DNA of 64,000 nt from Streptomyces sp. NBC_00425 (GTDB lineage: Bacteria; Actinomycetota; Actinomycetes; Streptomycetales; Streptomycetaceae). The stretch covers positions 6,944,001 through 7,008,000 of the forward strand of contig NZ_CP107928.1 in the NCBI RefSeq assembly GCF_036030735.1. The letters run 5' to 3'. Of this stretch, positions 16,123 through 24,498 are shown piece after piece. The translations under genes and the position numbers were made by a program. Under the pieces are notes generated by a model that was given only the letters and a program-made list of their open reading frames with translations, was not told the origin of the DNA and made no database searches. Position 1 is the first letter of the stretch. Every line of letters begins with the position of its first letter.

Positions 16123-17505
16123 ATGACACCCAGCAGACCCCTCACGGGCGCCCTCGCCCTGGCCGCCGCGGCGGCCGTCGTCCTCCCCGGCGCCCCCACC
16201 GCCTCCGCCGCCCCACCCGGCGTCAAGGACGTCACCGCCGTCCTCTTCGAGTGGAACTTCGCCTCGGTCGCCAAGGAGTGCACCAGCGCACTCGGCCCCG
16301 CCGGCTACGGCTACGTGCAGGTCTCCCCGCCCGCCGAGCACATACAGGGCGCGCAGTGGTGGACGTCCTACCAGCCCGTCAGCTACAAGATCGCGGGCCG
16401 GCTCGGCGACCGCACGGCGTTCCGGAGCATGGTGAACACCTGTCACGCGGCCGGCGTGAAGGTCGTCGTCGACACCGTGGTCAACCACATGGCGGCCGGC
16501 AGCGGCACCGGGACCGGCGGGTCGTCGTACACGAAGTACGACTACCCCGGCCTGTACTCCTCGCACGACTTCGACGACTGCACCGCCCAGATCTCCGACT
16601 ACACGAACCGCTGGAACGTCCAGCACTGCGAACTCGTCGGGCTCGCCGACCTGGACACCGGCGAGGACTACGTCCGCAGGGCCGTCGCCGGGTACCTGAA
16701 CGACCTGCTCACCCTGGGCGTGGACGGCTTCCGCATCGACGCCGCCAAGCACATCGCCACGGCCGACCTCGCCGACATCAAGTCGCGGCTGACGAACCCG
16801 GGCGTGTACTGGAAGCAGGAGGTCATCTACGGCAGCGGAGAGGCCGTTCAGCCGACCGAGTACACCGGCAACGGGGACGTCCAGGAGTTCCGCTACGCCT
16901 ACGACCTCAAGCGGGTCTTCAACAACGAGAATCTCGCCTACCTGAAGAACTACGGTGAGGGCTGGGGCTACATGAACGGCTCGGTCGCCGGCGTCTTCGT
17001 CGACAACCACGACACCGAGCGCAACGGATCGACCCTGAACTACAAGGACGGCGCGAGCTACACCCTCGCCAACGTGTTCATGCTCGCGTATCCCTACGGG
17101 GCCCCGGACGTGAACTCCGGCTACGAGTGGTCGAACGCGGACGCCGGCCCGCCCAACGGCGGTAACGTCAACGCCTGTTGGCAGGACGGCTGGAAGTGCC
17201 AGCACGCCTGGCCGGAGATCTCCCGCATGGTGGCTTTCCGCAACGCCACGCGTGGCGAGCCGGTCGGCGACTGGTGGGACAACGGCGGCGACGCGATCGC
17301 CTTCGGTCGGGGCTCGAAGGGGTACGTGGCCGTCAACCACGAGAGCGGCTCGCTGAGCCGGACCTTCCAGACCGGGCTGCCCGCGGGCGCCTACTGCAAC
17401 ATCCAGAACAACACGACCGTCACTGTGAACTCCTCGGGGCAGTTCACGGCGACGCTGGGCGCCAACACGGCGCTGGCGCTCTACGCGGGCAAATCCACCT
17501 GCTGA
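16123..17505 (+). CDS. Secreted alpha-amylase, GH13
   Basis: 460 residues with AAGGA before the ATG. A signal peptide ([20 protein letters not shown]... cleaved after ASA, about residue 28) exports it. The catalytic regions are [23 protein letters not shown] (nucleophile), EVIYGSGEA (acid/base) and [11 protein letters not shown]. The C-terminal all-beta domain ends YAGKSTC. It cuts internal alpha-1,4 bonds of starch outside the cell. Unlike several Streptomyces amylases it has no C-terminal starch-binding (CBM20) module. It lies between the mal operon and the pullulanase gene, with its own MalR-like site. Confidence 0.93.
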   Translation: MTPSRPLTGALALAAAAAVVLPGAPTASAAPPGVKDVTAVLFEWNFASVAKECTSALGPAGYGYVQVSPPAEHIQGAQWWTSYQPVSYKIAGRLGDRTAFRSMVNTCHAAGVKVVVDTVVNHMAAGSGTGTGGSSYTKYDYPGLYSSHDFDDCTAQISDYTNRWNVQHCELVGLADLDTGEDYVRRAVAGYLNDLLTLGVDGFRIDAAKHIATADLADIKSRLTNPGVYWKQEVIYGSGEAVQPTEYTGNGDVQEFRYAYDLKRVFNNENLAYLKNYGEGWGYMNGSVAGVFVDNHDTERNGSTLNYKDGASYTLANVFMLAYPYGAPDVNSGYEWSNADAGPPNGGNVNACWQDGWKCQHAWPEISRMVAFRNATRGEPVGDWWDNGGDAIAFGRGSKGYVAVNHESGSLSRTFQTGLPAGAYCNIQNNTTVTVNSSGQFTATLGANTALALYAGKSTC

Positions 17506-17518
17506 GGGAGCCGTCGGG

Positions 17519-17564
17519 AGCAAGGGTCGTGAAAGTTCTTTCTCGGCCTTTCATGACCCTTGCT
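17519..17564 (+). promoter_or_regulatory. Long inverted repeat between amylase and pullulanase genes
   Basis: Arms at 17519-17535 and 17548-17564 pair at 16 of 17 positions. The left arm contains GCAAGG-4-TGAAAG, the same spaced pattern as the amylase upstream site (GCAAGG-4-TGAAAG at 16069-16084). It starts 14 bases past the amylase stop and 107 bases before the pullulanase start, so it could be a terminator, a MalR operator, or both. Confidence 0.65.
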
Positions 17565-17670
17565 GTAAAGCTTGCGTCGGCGATACGGTCGCGCGGACGC
17601 CCGGTGACGCAGCCGTCCCGGGCGCAGGGGTCGGACCCGACAGAGCCGCAGCCGCAAGGAGTTCCCGCCT

Positions 17671-20600
17671 GTGATACCGAGATGGCCCGCGCCCCGGACG
17701 CGCCGCACCGCCCACGCCGCACGGGTGGCCGCCGTCACCGTGGCAGCCCTGGCCGCCGCACTGGTCCAGCCGCTCGCCGCGCGAGCCGACAGCCCGCCCG
17801 CGCCGCCCTCCGACGCCAGGCTCGCCGCGGAGCCCGCCCGGCACGACGACACGCGTGAGCAGTTCTACTTCGTCATGCCGGACCGGTTCGCCAACGGCAG
17901 CACCGCCAACGACCGCGGCGGACTGACCGGTTCACGCCTGACCACCGGCTACGACCCCACCGACAAGGGCTTCTACCAGGGCGGCGACCTCCAGGGCCTG
18001 ACCCGGCGCCTCGACTACATCAAGGGCCTCGGCACCACCGCGATCTGGATGGCCCCGATCTTCAGGAACCAGCCCGTGCAGGGGACCGGAAAGGACGCCT
18101 CGGCCGGCTACCACGGGTACTGGATCACCGACTTCACCCAGGTCGACCCGCACTTCGGCAGCAACAAGGACCTCGAGACCCTCATCGACAAGGCCCACGC
18201 CAAGGGCATGAAGGTCTTCTTCGACGTCATCACCAACCACACCGCCGACGTCGTCGACTACCGGGAGAAGTCCTACGACTACCTCTCCAAGGGCGCGTTC
18301 CCGTACCTGACGAAGAACGGCGAACCGTTCGACGACGCCGACCACGCGGGCGGCGCGACGTTCCCGGCGGTGGACGCCGCCTCCTTCCCGCGGACCCCGA
18401 CGGTCCCCGCCGCGAAGAAGAACGCCAAGGTCCCTTCCTGGCTCAACGACCCGACGATGTACCACAACCGCGGCGACTCCACCTACGCCGGCGAGTCGAC
18501 GACGTACGGCGACTTCTCCGGCCTGGACGACCTGTGGACCGAACGGCCCGAGGTCGTCAGCGGGATGGAGAGGATCTACCAGCGCTGGGTGCGCGACTTC
18601 GACATCGACGGCTTCCGCATCGACACCGTGAAGCACGTGAACATGGAGTTCTGGACCCAGTGGGCGACGGCCCTGGACGCCTACGCCAAGAAGCAGGGCC
18701 GTGACGACTTCTTCATGTTCGGCGAGGTCTATTCCGCCGACACGTCGATCACCTCGCCGTACGTCACCCGGGGCCGCCTCGACGCGACGCTCGACTTCCC
18801 CTTCCAGGAGGCGGCCCGCCAGTACGCCTCCCAGGGCGGCAGCGCGAAGAAGCTCGCGGCCGTCTTCGGCGACGACTACAAGTACACGACCGACAAGGCC
18901 AACGCGTACGAGCAGGTCACCTTCCTCGGCAACCACGACATGGGCCGCATCGGGTACTTCCTGAACCAGGACGACCCGAAGACGACCGACGCCGAACTGC
19001 TCGCCAAGGACGAGTTCGCCAACGAGCTGATGTTCCTCAGCCGCGGCAACCCGGTCGTCTACTACGGCGACGAACAGGGCTTCACCGGCGCCGGCGGCGA
19101 CAAGGACGCCCGCCAGACCATGTTCGCCTCCCGCACGGCCGACTACCTCGACGACGACGAGATCGGCACCGACCGCACCCACGCGAGCGACGCCTACGAC
19201 ACCGGCGCGCCGCTGTACCGCCGGATCGCCGCCCTGTCGAAGCTCCGCAAGGCCCACCCGGCCCTCGCGGACGGCGTCCAGACCGAGCGTTACGCGGCCG
19301 ACGGGGCGGGCGTCTACGCCTTCTCCCGCAACGGCCTCGGCAAGGACGCGACCGAGTACGTGGTCGCCTTCAACAACGCCGGCACGGCGAAGCAGGCGAC
19401 GTTCGCCACCGGTTCCGCGAACACCGCGTTCCGCGGGATCTACGGCACCGGCAGGACGGTCACCGCCGGCGCCGACGGGAAAATCACCGTAACCGTTCCC
19501 GCAGGTTCGGCCGTCGTGTTCCGGGCCGCCCGCAGGCCGCAGGCCCCCGCGACCAGGCCGACGGTCTCCCTGCACGCCCCCGCCGCGGGCGCCACCGGCA
19601 CCGTCGAGCTGAGCGCCGACGTCGCCGGCGGGCAGCTCGACCGGGTCGTCTTCGCCGCCCAGACCGGCAACGGCGGCTGGCGGACCCTCGGCTCCGCCGA
19701 CCACGCCCCCTACAAGGTCACGCAGACCATCGGCGAGGACGTGCCGGCCGGCACCGCCCTGCGCTACAAGGCCGTGGTGATCGACTCGGCGGGCCGCACC
19801 GCGAGCGCGACGGCGACGAGCGTCACCGGCGCCCCGCCCGCCGAGGTGCCGCCCACCGCCTCCTCCCGTGACTACGCGATCGTCCACTACAAGCGCACCG
19901 ACGGCGACTACGCCGACTGGAGTCTGTACGCCTGGGGCGACCTGGCCGACGGCGAGGCGACCACCTGGCCCGCCGGCCACCCCTTCACCGGCCGGGACGC
20001 CTACGGTGCCTTCGCCTACGTCAAGCTCAAGCCGGGCGCCTCGAGCGTCGGCTTCCTCGTCATCGACAAGGACGGCGACAAGGACGTCTCCGCCGACCGC
20101 ACGATCGACGTCACCGCGACCGGCGAGGTCTGGATCGAGCAGGGCTCCGCGGACGTCCGCACGCAGCGGCCCGCATATCCGGCGCAGGACACGGCCAAGG
20201 CCGTCCTGCACTACCACCGCGCCGACGGCGACTACGACGGCTGGGGTCTGCACACCTGGACGGGAGCAGCCAGCCCCACCGAGTGGTCGCGCCCGCTGAA
20301 GCCCGCGCGGACCGACGCCTACGGCGCGGTCTTCGAGGTGCCGCTCGCCGCGAACGCCACGGGCCTCAGCTACATCCTGCACAAGGGCGACGACAAGGAC
20401 CTGCCCTCCGACCAGTCCCTCGATCTGACGAGCACGGGCCACGAGGTGTGGCTGCTGAACGGCCAGGAGGAGTACCTGCTCCCGCAGCCCGCGGGATCGG
20501 CCGCCGCGCTCGACCTCACCACCTCCAAGGCGGTCTGGATCGACCGGAACACGGTCGCCTGGAACGGCTCGCCGGCCGCCGCCTCCACCCAGCTGCTGTA

Positions 20601-23082
20601 CAGCGACAAGGGAGCGATCGCCGTCGAGGACGGCACACTGACCGGCGCGGCCAAGTGGCTCCGGCTGACGAAGACCACCCTCACCGACGCCCAGAAGGCG
20701 AAGTTCCCGCACCTCGGGGCCTACACCGCCTGGTCCGTCGACCCGCGGGACCGCGCCCGGGTGCGTGCGGCGCTGACCGGCCAGGTCGTGGCCTCGCAAA
20801 GGGCCGTGACCGGAGCGGTGCTGTCGGCCACGGGGGTGCAGATCGCCGGCGCGCTCGACGACCTGTACGCCGGGGCCACCGCGGCCCGGCTCGGGCCGAC
20901 CTTCCACAAGGGCCGCCCCACGCTGGCGGTCTGGGCCCCGACGGCCCAGCAGGTGTCACTGGAGCTCGGCGGCTCCACCGTGAAGATGAAGCGGAACGAC
21001 GCGACCGGCGTCTGGTCCGTGACCGGCCCCAGGTCGTGGAAGAACAAGCCCTACCGGTACGCCGTGACCGTGTGGGCTCCCGGCGCCGCCAAGGTCGTCG
21101 TCAACAAGGTCACCGACCCCTACTCGGTCGCCCTCACCACCGACTCCGAGCGCAGTCTCGTCGTCGACCTGGACGACAGGTCGCTGGCGCCGGGCGGCTG
21201 GTCGACGCTGGCCAAACCGAAGGCCGTCCCGCTCAAGGACGCCCAGATCCAGGAACTGCACGTCCGGGACTTCTCCGTCGCGGACACCACCGTCCCCGCG
21301 CGTGACCGGGGCGGCTACCTGGCCTTCACCGACCGCGGCAGCGACGGCTCGAAGCACCTGCGGGAGCTGGCGGCGGCGGGCACGTCGTACGTCCATCTCC
21401 TGCCCGTCTTCGACATCGCCACCATCGCCGAGAAGAAGGCCGACCAGGCCGCCCCCGCCTGCGATCTCGCCTCCTACCCGGCGGACTCCGAGAAACAGCA
21501 GGAATGCGTTTCCGCGGCCGCCGCGAAGGACGCCTACAACTGGGGTTACGACCCGTACCACTACACGGTCCCCGAGGGGTCCTACGCCACCGACCCCGAC
21601 GGGACGGCCCGTACCGTCGAGTTCCGCAGAATGGTGAAGGCGCTCAACGAGGACGGCCTCCGGGTCGTCATGGACGTCGTCTACAACCACACGGCGGCGA
21701 GTGGACAGGCCCGCACCAGCGTCCTCGACCGGATCGTGCCCGGCTACTACCAGCGGCTGCTCGCCGACGGCTCGGTCGCCAGGAGCACCTGCTGCGCGGG
21801 CACGGCGACCGAGAACGCCATGATGGGCAAGCTGGTCGTCGACTCCGTCGTCACCTGGGCCAAGGAGTACAAGGTCGACGGCTTCCGCTTCGACCTCATG
21901 GGACACCACCCGAAGGCCAACATCCTCGCCGTGCGCAAGGCGCTGGACGCGCTGACCCCCGCCGAGGACGGTGTCGACGGCAAGAAGATCATCCTCTACG
22001 GCGAGGGCTGGAACTTCGGCGAGGTCGCCGACGACGCCCGCTTCGTGCAGGCCACGCAGCGGAACATGGCGGGAACCGGTGTCGCGACGTTCTCCGACCG
22101 CGCGCGGGACGCCGTCCGCGGCGGCGGGCCGTTCGACGAGGACCCCGGCGTGCAGGGCTTCGCCTCAGGCCTCTACACGGACCCCAACGCGTCCAAGGCC
22201 AACGGCACCCCCGCCGAGCAGCGGACGCGACTGCTGCACTACCAGGACCTCATCAAGGTCGGGCTGTCCGGGAACCTGGCCGCGTACCGCTTCTCCGACG
22301 CCGACGGCAAGGAGGTCACCGGTGCCGAGGTCGACTACAACGGGGCCCCGGCCGGCTACGCCGACGCACCCGGTGACGCCCTCGCGTACGCCGACGCCCA
22401 CGACAACGAGTCGCTGTTCGACGCCCTCGCCTACAAGCTGCCGGCCGGCACCTCCGCCGCCGACCGCTCCCGTATGCAGGTCCTCGCCCTGGCGACCGCC
22501 GCCCTCTCCCAGGGCCCGGCGCTGTCCCAGGCCGGCACCGACCTGCTGCGCTCGAAGTCCCTGGACCGCAACTCCTTCGACAGCGGCGACTGGTTCAACG
22601 CGATCCACTGGGACTGCGCGGCCGGCAACGGCTTCGGCCGCGGACTGCCGCCGGCCGCCGACAACGCGTCCAAGTGGAACTACGCCAAGCCCCTGTTGAC
22701 CTCGGTCGAGGTGGGCTGTCCGCAGATCACGGCGGCCTCCGCGGCCTACCGGGATCTGCTGAGGATCCGCACCACGGAGAAGGCGTTCTCCCTCGGTTCG
22801 GCGGCCCGGGTGCAGGAGCATCTGTCCTTCCCGCTGTCCGGCGAGAAGCAGACGCCCGGAGTGATCACCATGGAGCTCGGCGACCTGGTCGTCGTGTTCA
22901 ACGCGACGCCCACCGCGCAGCAGCAGACGGTCGGCGGGCTCGCGGGCTCGGGATACCGACTGCACCCGGTGCAGTCGGCGGGGGCGGACGCCACCGTGCG
23001 GGCCTCGTCGTACGACAGGGCGTCCGGCACGTTCGCCGTACCGGCCCGGACCGTGGCGGTGTTCGCCAGGACGACGCGCTAG
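17671..23082 (+). CDS. Secreted two-headed amylopullulanase (alpha-amylase plus pullulanase)
   Basis: 1803 residues from a GTG nine bases after AAGGAG. A signal peptide ends near ARA (about residue 39). The first GH13 domain has FFDVITNHTADVV (about 184), DGFRIDTVKHVN (312), FGEVYS (349) and GNHDMGR (419). An Ig-like segment (about 630-717) and two pullulanase-type starch-binding repeats (about 733 and 840, each with HY(K/H)R.DGDY..W) follow. Then come an N2/CBM48-like part and a second GH13 domain with VMDVVYNHTA (1333), DGFRFDLMGHH (1403), YGEGWNFGE (1443) and YADAHDNESLFD (1575). It should cut both alpha-1,4 and alpha-1,6 bonds, feeding linear maltodextrins to MalEFG. It resembles SCO2226. 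Confidence 0.94.
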   Translation: MIPRWPAPRTRRTAHAARVAAVTVAALAAALVQPLAARADSPPAPPSDARLAAEPARHDDTREQFYFVMPDRFANGSTANDRGGLTGSRLTTGYDPTDKGFYQGGDLQGLTRRLDYIKGLGTTAIWMAPIFRNQPVQGTGKDASAGYHGYWITDFTQVDPHFGSNKDLETLIDKAHAKGMKVFFDVITNHTADVVDYREKSYDYLSKGAFPYLTKNGEPFDDADHAGGATFPAVDAASFPRTPTVPAAKKNAKVPSWLNDPTMYHNRGDSTYAGESTTYGDFSGLDDLWTERPEVVSGMERIYQRWVRDFDIDGFRIDTVKHVNMEFWTQWATALDAYAKKQGRDDFFMFGEVYSADTSITSPYVTRGRLDATLDFPFQEAARQYASQGGSAKKLAAVFGDDYKYTTDKANAYEQVTFLGNHDMGRIGYFLNQDDPKTTDAELLAKDEFANELMFLSRGNPVVYYGDEQGFTGAGGDKDARQTMFASRTADYLDDDEIGTDRTHASDAYDTGAPLYRRIAALSKLRKAHPALADGVQTERYAADGAGVYAFSRNGLGKDATEYVVAFNNAGTAKQATFATGSANTAFRGIYGTGRTVTAGADGKITVTVPAGSAVVFRAARRPQAPATRPTVSLHAPAAGATGTVELSADVAGGQLDRVVFAAQTGNGGWRTLGSADHAPYKVTQTIGEDVPAGTALRYKAVVIDSAGRTASATATSVTGAPPAEVPPTASSRDYAIVHYKRTDGDYADWSLYAWGDLADGEATTWPAGHPFTGRDAYGAFAYVKLKPGASSVGFLVIDKDGDKDVSADRTIDVTATGEVWIEQGSADVRTQRPAYPAQDTAKAVLHYHRADGDYDGWGLHTWTGAASPTEWSRPLKPARTDAYGAVFEVPLAANATGLSYILHKGDDKDLPSDQSLDLTSTGHEVWLLNGQEEYLLPQPAGSAAALDLTTSKAVWIDRNTVAWNGSPAAASTQLLYSDKGAIAVEDGTLTGAAKWLRLTKTTLTDAQKAKFPHLGAYTAWSVDPRDRARVRAALTGQVVASQRAVTGAVLSATGVQIAGALDDLYAGATAARLGPTFHKGRPTLAVWAPTAQQVSLELGGSTVKMKRNDATGVWSVTGPRSWKNKPYRYAVTVWAPGAAKVVVNKVTDPYSVALTTDSERSLVVDLDDRSLAPGGWSTLAKPKAVPLKDAQIQELHVRDFSVADTTVPARDRGGYLAFTDRGSDGSKHLRELAAAGTSYVHLLPVFDIATIAEKKADQAAPACDLASYPADSEKQQECVSAAAAKDAYNWGYDPYHYTVPEGSYATDPDGTARTVEFRRMVKALNEDGLRVVMDVVYNHTAASGQARTSVLDRIVPGYYQRLLADGSVARSTCCAGTATENAMMGKLVVDSVVTWAKEYKVDGFRFDLMGHHPKANILAVRKALDALTPAEDGVDGKKIILYGEGWNFGEVADDARFVQATQRNMAGTGVATFSDRARDAVRGGGPFDEDPGVQGFASGLYTDPNASKANGTPAEQRTRLLHYQDLIKVGLSGNLAAYRFSDADGKEVTGAEVDYNGAPAGYADAPGDALAYADAHDNESLFDALAYKLPAGTSAADRSRMQVLALATAALSQGPALSQAGTDLLRSKSLDRNSFDSGDWFNAIHWDCAAGNGFGRGLPPAADNASKWNYAKPLLTSVEVGCPQITAASAAYRDLLRIRTTEKAFSLGSAARVQEHLSFPLSGEKQTPGVITMELGDLVVVFNATPTAQQQTVGGLAGSGYRLHPVQSAGADATVRASSYDRASGTFAVPARTVAVFARTTR

Positions 23083-23142
23083 CGGACCCCGCGACGCACG
23101 ACCCCGGTGGAGCGGACCGAAGCCCCGGCCCGGTCTGCTCCG

Positions 23143-23205
23143 CCGGCGCGTCCGGCGCGTCCGGCGCGTCCGGCGCGTCCGAGGCGTCCGAGGCGTCCGG
23201 CGCGC
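23143..23205. repeat. Seven tandem 9-bp units
   Basis: Units of CCGGCGCGT (four copies), CCGAGGCGT (two) and CCGGCGCGC (one) run head to tail in the gap after the pullulanase gene. This is a short G+C microsatellite with no coding role seen; it may be replication slippage. Confidence 0.8.
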
Positions 23206-23279
23206 CCGCGGGCGGCGCGAGCCGGTGAACCTTTCCGGCGGCACTAGGGTGATCCCCGAGACCTAGAACAGGAGTGCCC

Positions 23280-23642
23280 ATGCCGCAGATCACCGTCGAC
23301 TACTCGAGCACCATGGCCCCGGCCTTCGACCGCGCCGGCTTCGCGCGGGCCCTGCACGCCTCGGTGGTCGAGATCGCTGCCGCCAAGCCGGAGGCCTGCA
23401 AGACCCTGTTCCGGCCGGCCGAGTTCACCGCGTTCGGCTACGACGACCCCGAGGAGCGGGGGCACGCCGTCGTGCACGTCACGCTGGGGCTGCTCGCCGG
23501 CCGCACCGACGAGACCAGGACGAAGTTGACCGAGACGGTGTTGGAGCTGCTGCGCGCGCATGTGGCGGACGGCGGTTTCGTGCTGCACGCCTCCGCCGAG
23601 GTACGCGACCTCGACCCGTCGTACCGCAAGTACGAGAGCTGA
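23280..23642 (+). CDS. 5-carboxymethyl-2-hydroxymuconate isomerase-like protein
   Basis: 120 residues; AGGAG lies five bases before the ATG at 23280. The start MPQITVDYSS exposes Pro1 after methionine removal, the catalytic base of the tautomerase superfamily, and LGLLAGRTDETRTKLTETVLELL is the usual HpcD-type helix. Enzymes of this family isomerise a homoprotocatechuate-pathway intermediate, but no other genes of that pathway are nearby, so the true substrate is uncertain. It is convergent with a TetR gene four bases away. Confidence 0.85.
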   Translation: MPQITVDYSSTMAPAFDRAGFARALHASVVEIAAAKPEACKTLFRPAEFTAFGYDDPEERGHAVVHVTLGLLAGRTDETRTKLTETVLELLRAHVADGGFVLHASAEVRDLDPSYRKYES

Positions 23643-23646
23643 CGTC

Positions 23647-24336
23647 TCAGGAGGCGAGGGCGATGAGCCGGGCGGTCAGGTCGCCGAACGGGCCGTCGGC
23701 CGGCTCGCCGCCCAGCACGGGCCGCAGCAGCGTGCGCAGCTCGTCGTCGAAGGCGGCGCTGACGGCGGTGAGCGCCGCGAAGTCGTGCACGAGCTGGACC
23801 TCCAGCTCCTCGCGCGGGATGCGCCGCCCGTCCAGCCAGATCAGCGCGGTCGACTCGGCGAGCGAGATCCAGGAGCGGACGACCAGTTCCAGCCGCGCCG
23901 GCGGATCGGTCACCTCCAGATGCGACAGGATCTGTTCGTAGGCGATCTGGCGCACGGAGTCGACGAGTGCGTTCGTGGTCGACGAGCCGACCGCCGGACC
24001 GCCGCGCATCAGCGCCGAGAAACCGGGACCGTGCGCGTCGACGAAGTCGAAGAACCGGTGCATCACGCGCAGCAGCCGGGCGCCGAGCGGTCCTTCGTGC
24101 GGTTCGGTGAACCGTTCCGCCAGATCTTCCGAAGCCCGCTTCAACGCGGCCTCGTACAGGCTGAGTTTGCCGGGGAAGTAGTGGTAGACGAGGGGCCGGG
24201 AGATACCGGCGGCCGCGGCTATCTCGTCGATGGAGACATCGTCGGGCGAGCGCTGGGCGAACAGGTCGAGGGCGACGCCGATCAGCTGCTGCCGACGCTC
24301 CTCGACACCCATTCTGCGGCGGACCCCGGTAGTCAT
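23647..24336 (-). CDS. TetR-family transcriptional regulator
   Basis: 229 residues. The N-terminal HTH is RRQQLIGVALDLFAQRSPDDVSIDEIAAAAGISRPLVYHYFPGKLSLYEAALKRA, a standard TetR DNA-binding domain; the remainder is a helical ligand-binding and dimer domain. The ligand and targets are not known. The isomerase gene ends four bases from its stop on the other strand, and the next gene on the same strand begins downstream after an unrelated reading direction, so it is probably monocistronic. Confidence 0.9.
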   Translation of the reverse strand: MTTGVRRRMGVEERRQQLIGVALDLFAQRSPDDVSIDEIAAAAGISRPLVYHYFPGKLSLYEAALKRASEDLAERFTEPHEGPLGARLLRVMHRFFDFVDAHGPGFSALMRGGPAVGSSTTNALVDSVRQIAYEQILSHLEVTDPPARLELVVRSWISLAESTALIWLDGRRIPREELEVQLVHDFAALTAVSAAFDDELRTLLRPVLGGEPADGPFGDLTARLIALAS

Positions 24337-24498
24337 GCGGACACCTTACCGATCGAATCCGGACTCCAACCGACCGGATCCGTGCACGCGTTCCCCTTGA
24401 TCCCTCGCACACGCGATCACTGCCCCCGCGCAGGTCCGGCACCGCGCGCTCACCGCGCGCCCCCGCGGCACGCGGCCCCGTCGACCCGGCCCGGGCCC

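Noticed and set aside
17932..20907. 991-codon open frame opposite the pullulanase gene
   Set aside because: It lies entirely within a well-supported catalytic gene and its translation is a low-complexity Gly/Val/Arg-rich shadow.
23143..23205. Coding repeat on the reverse strand (SDASDAPDAPDAP)
   Set aside because: The frame has no supported start and lies between genes; it is a translated microsatellite.
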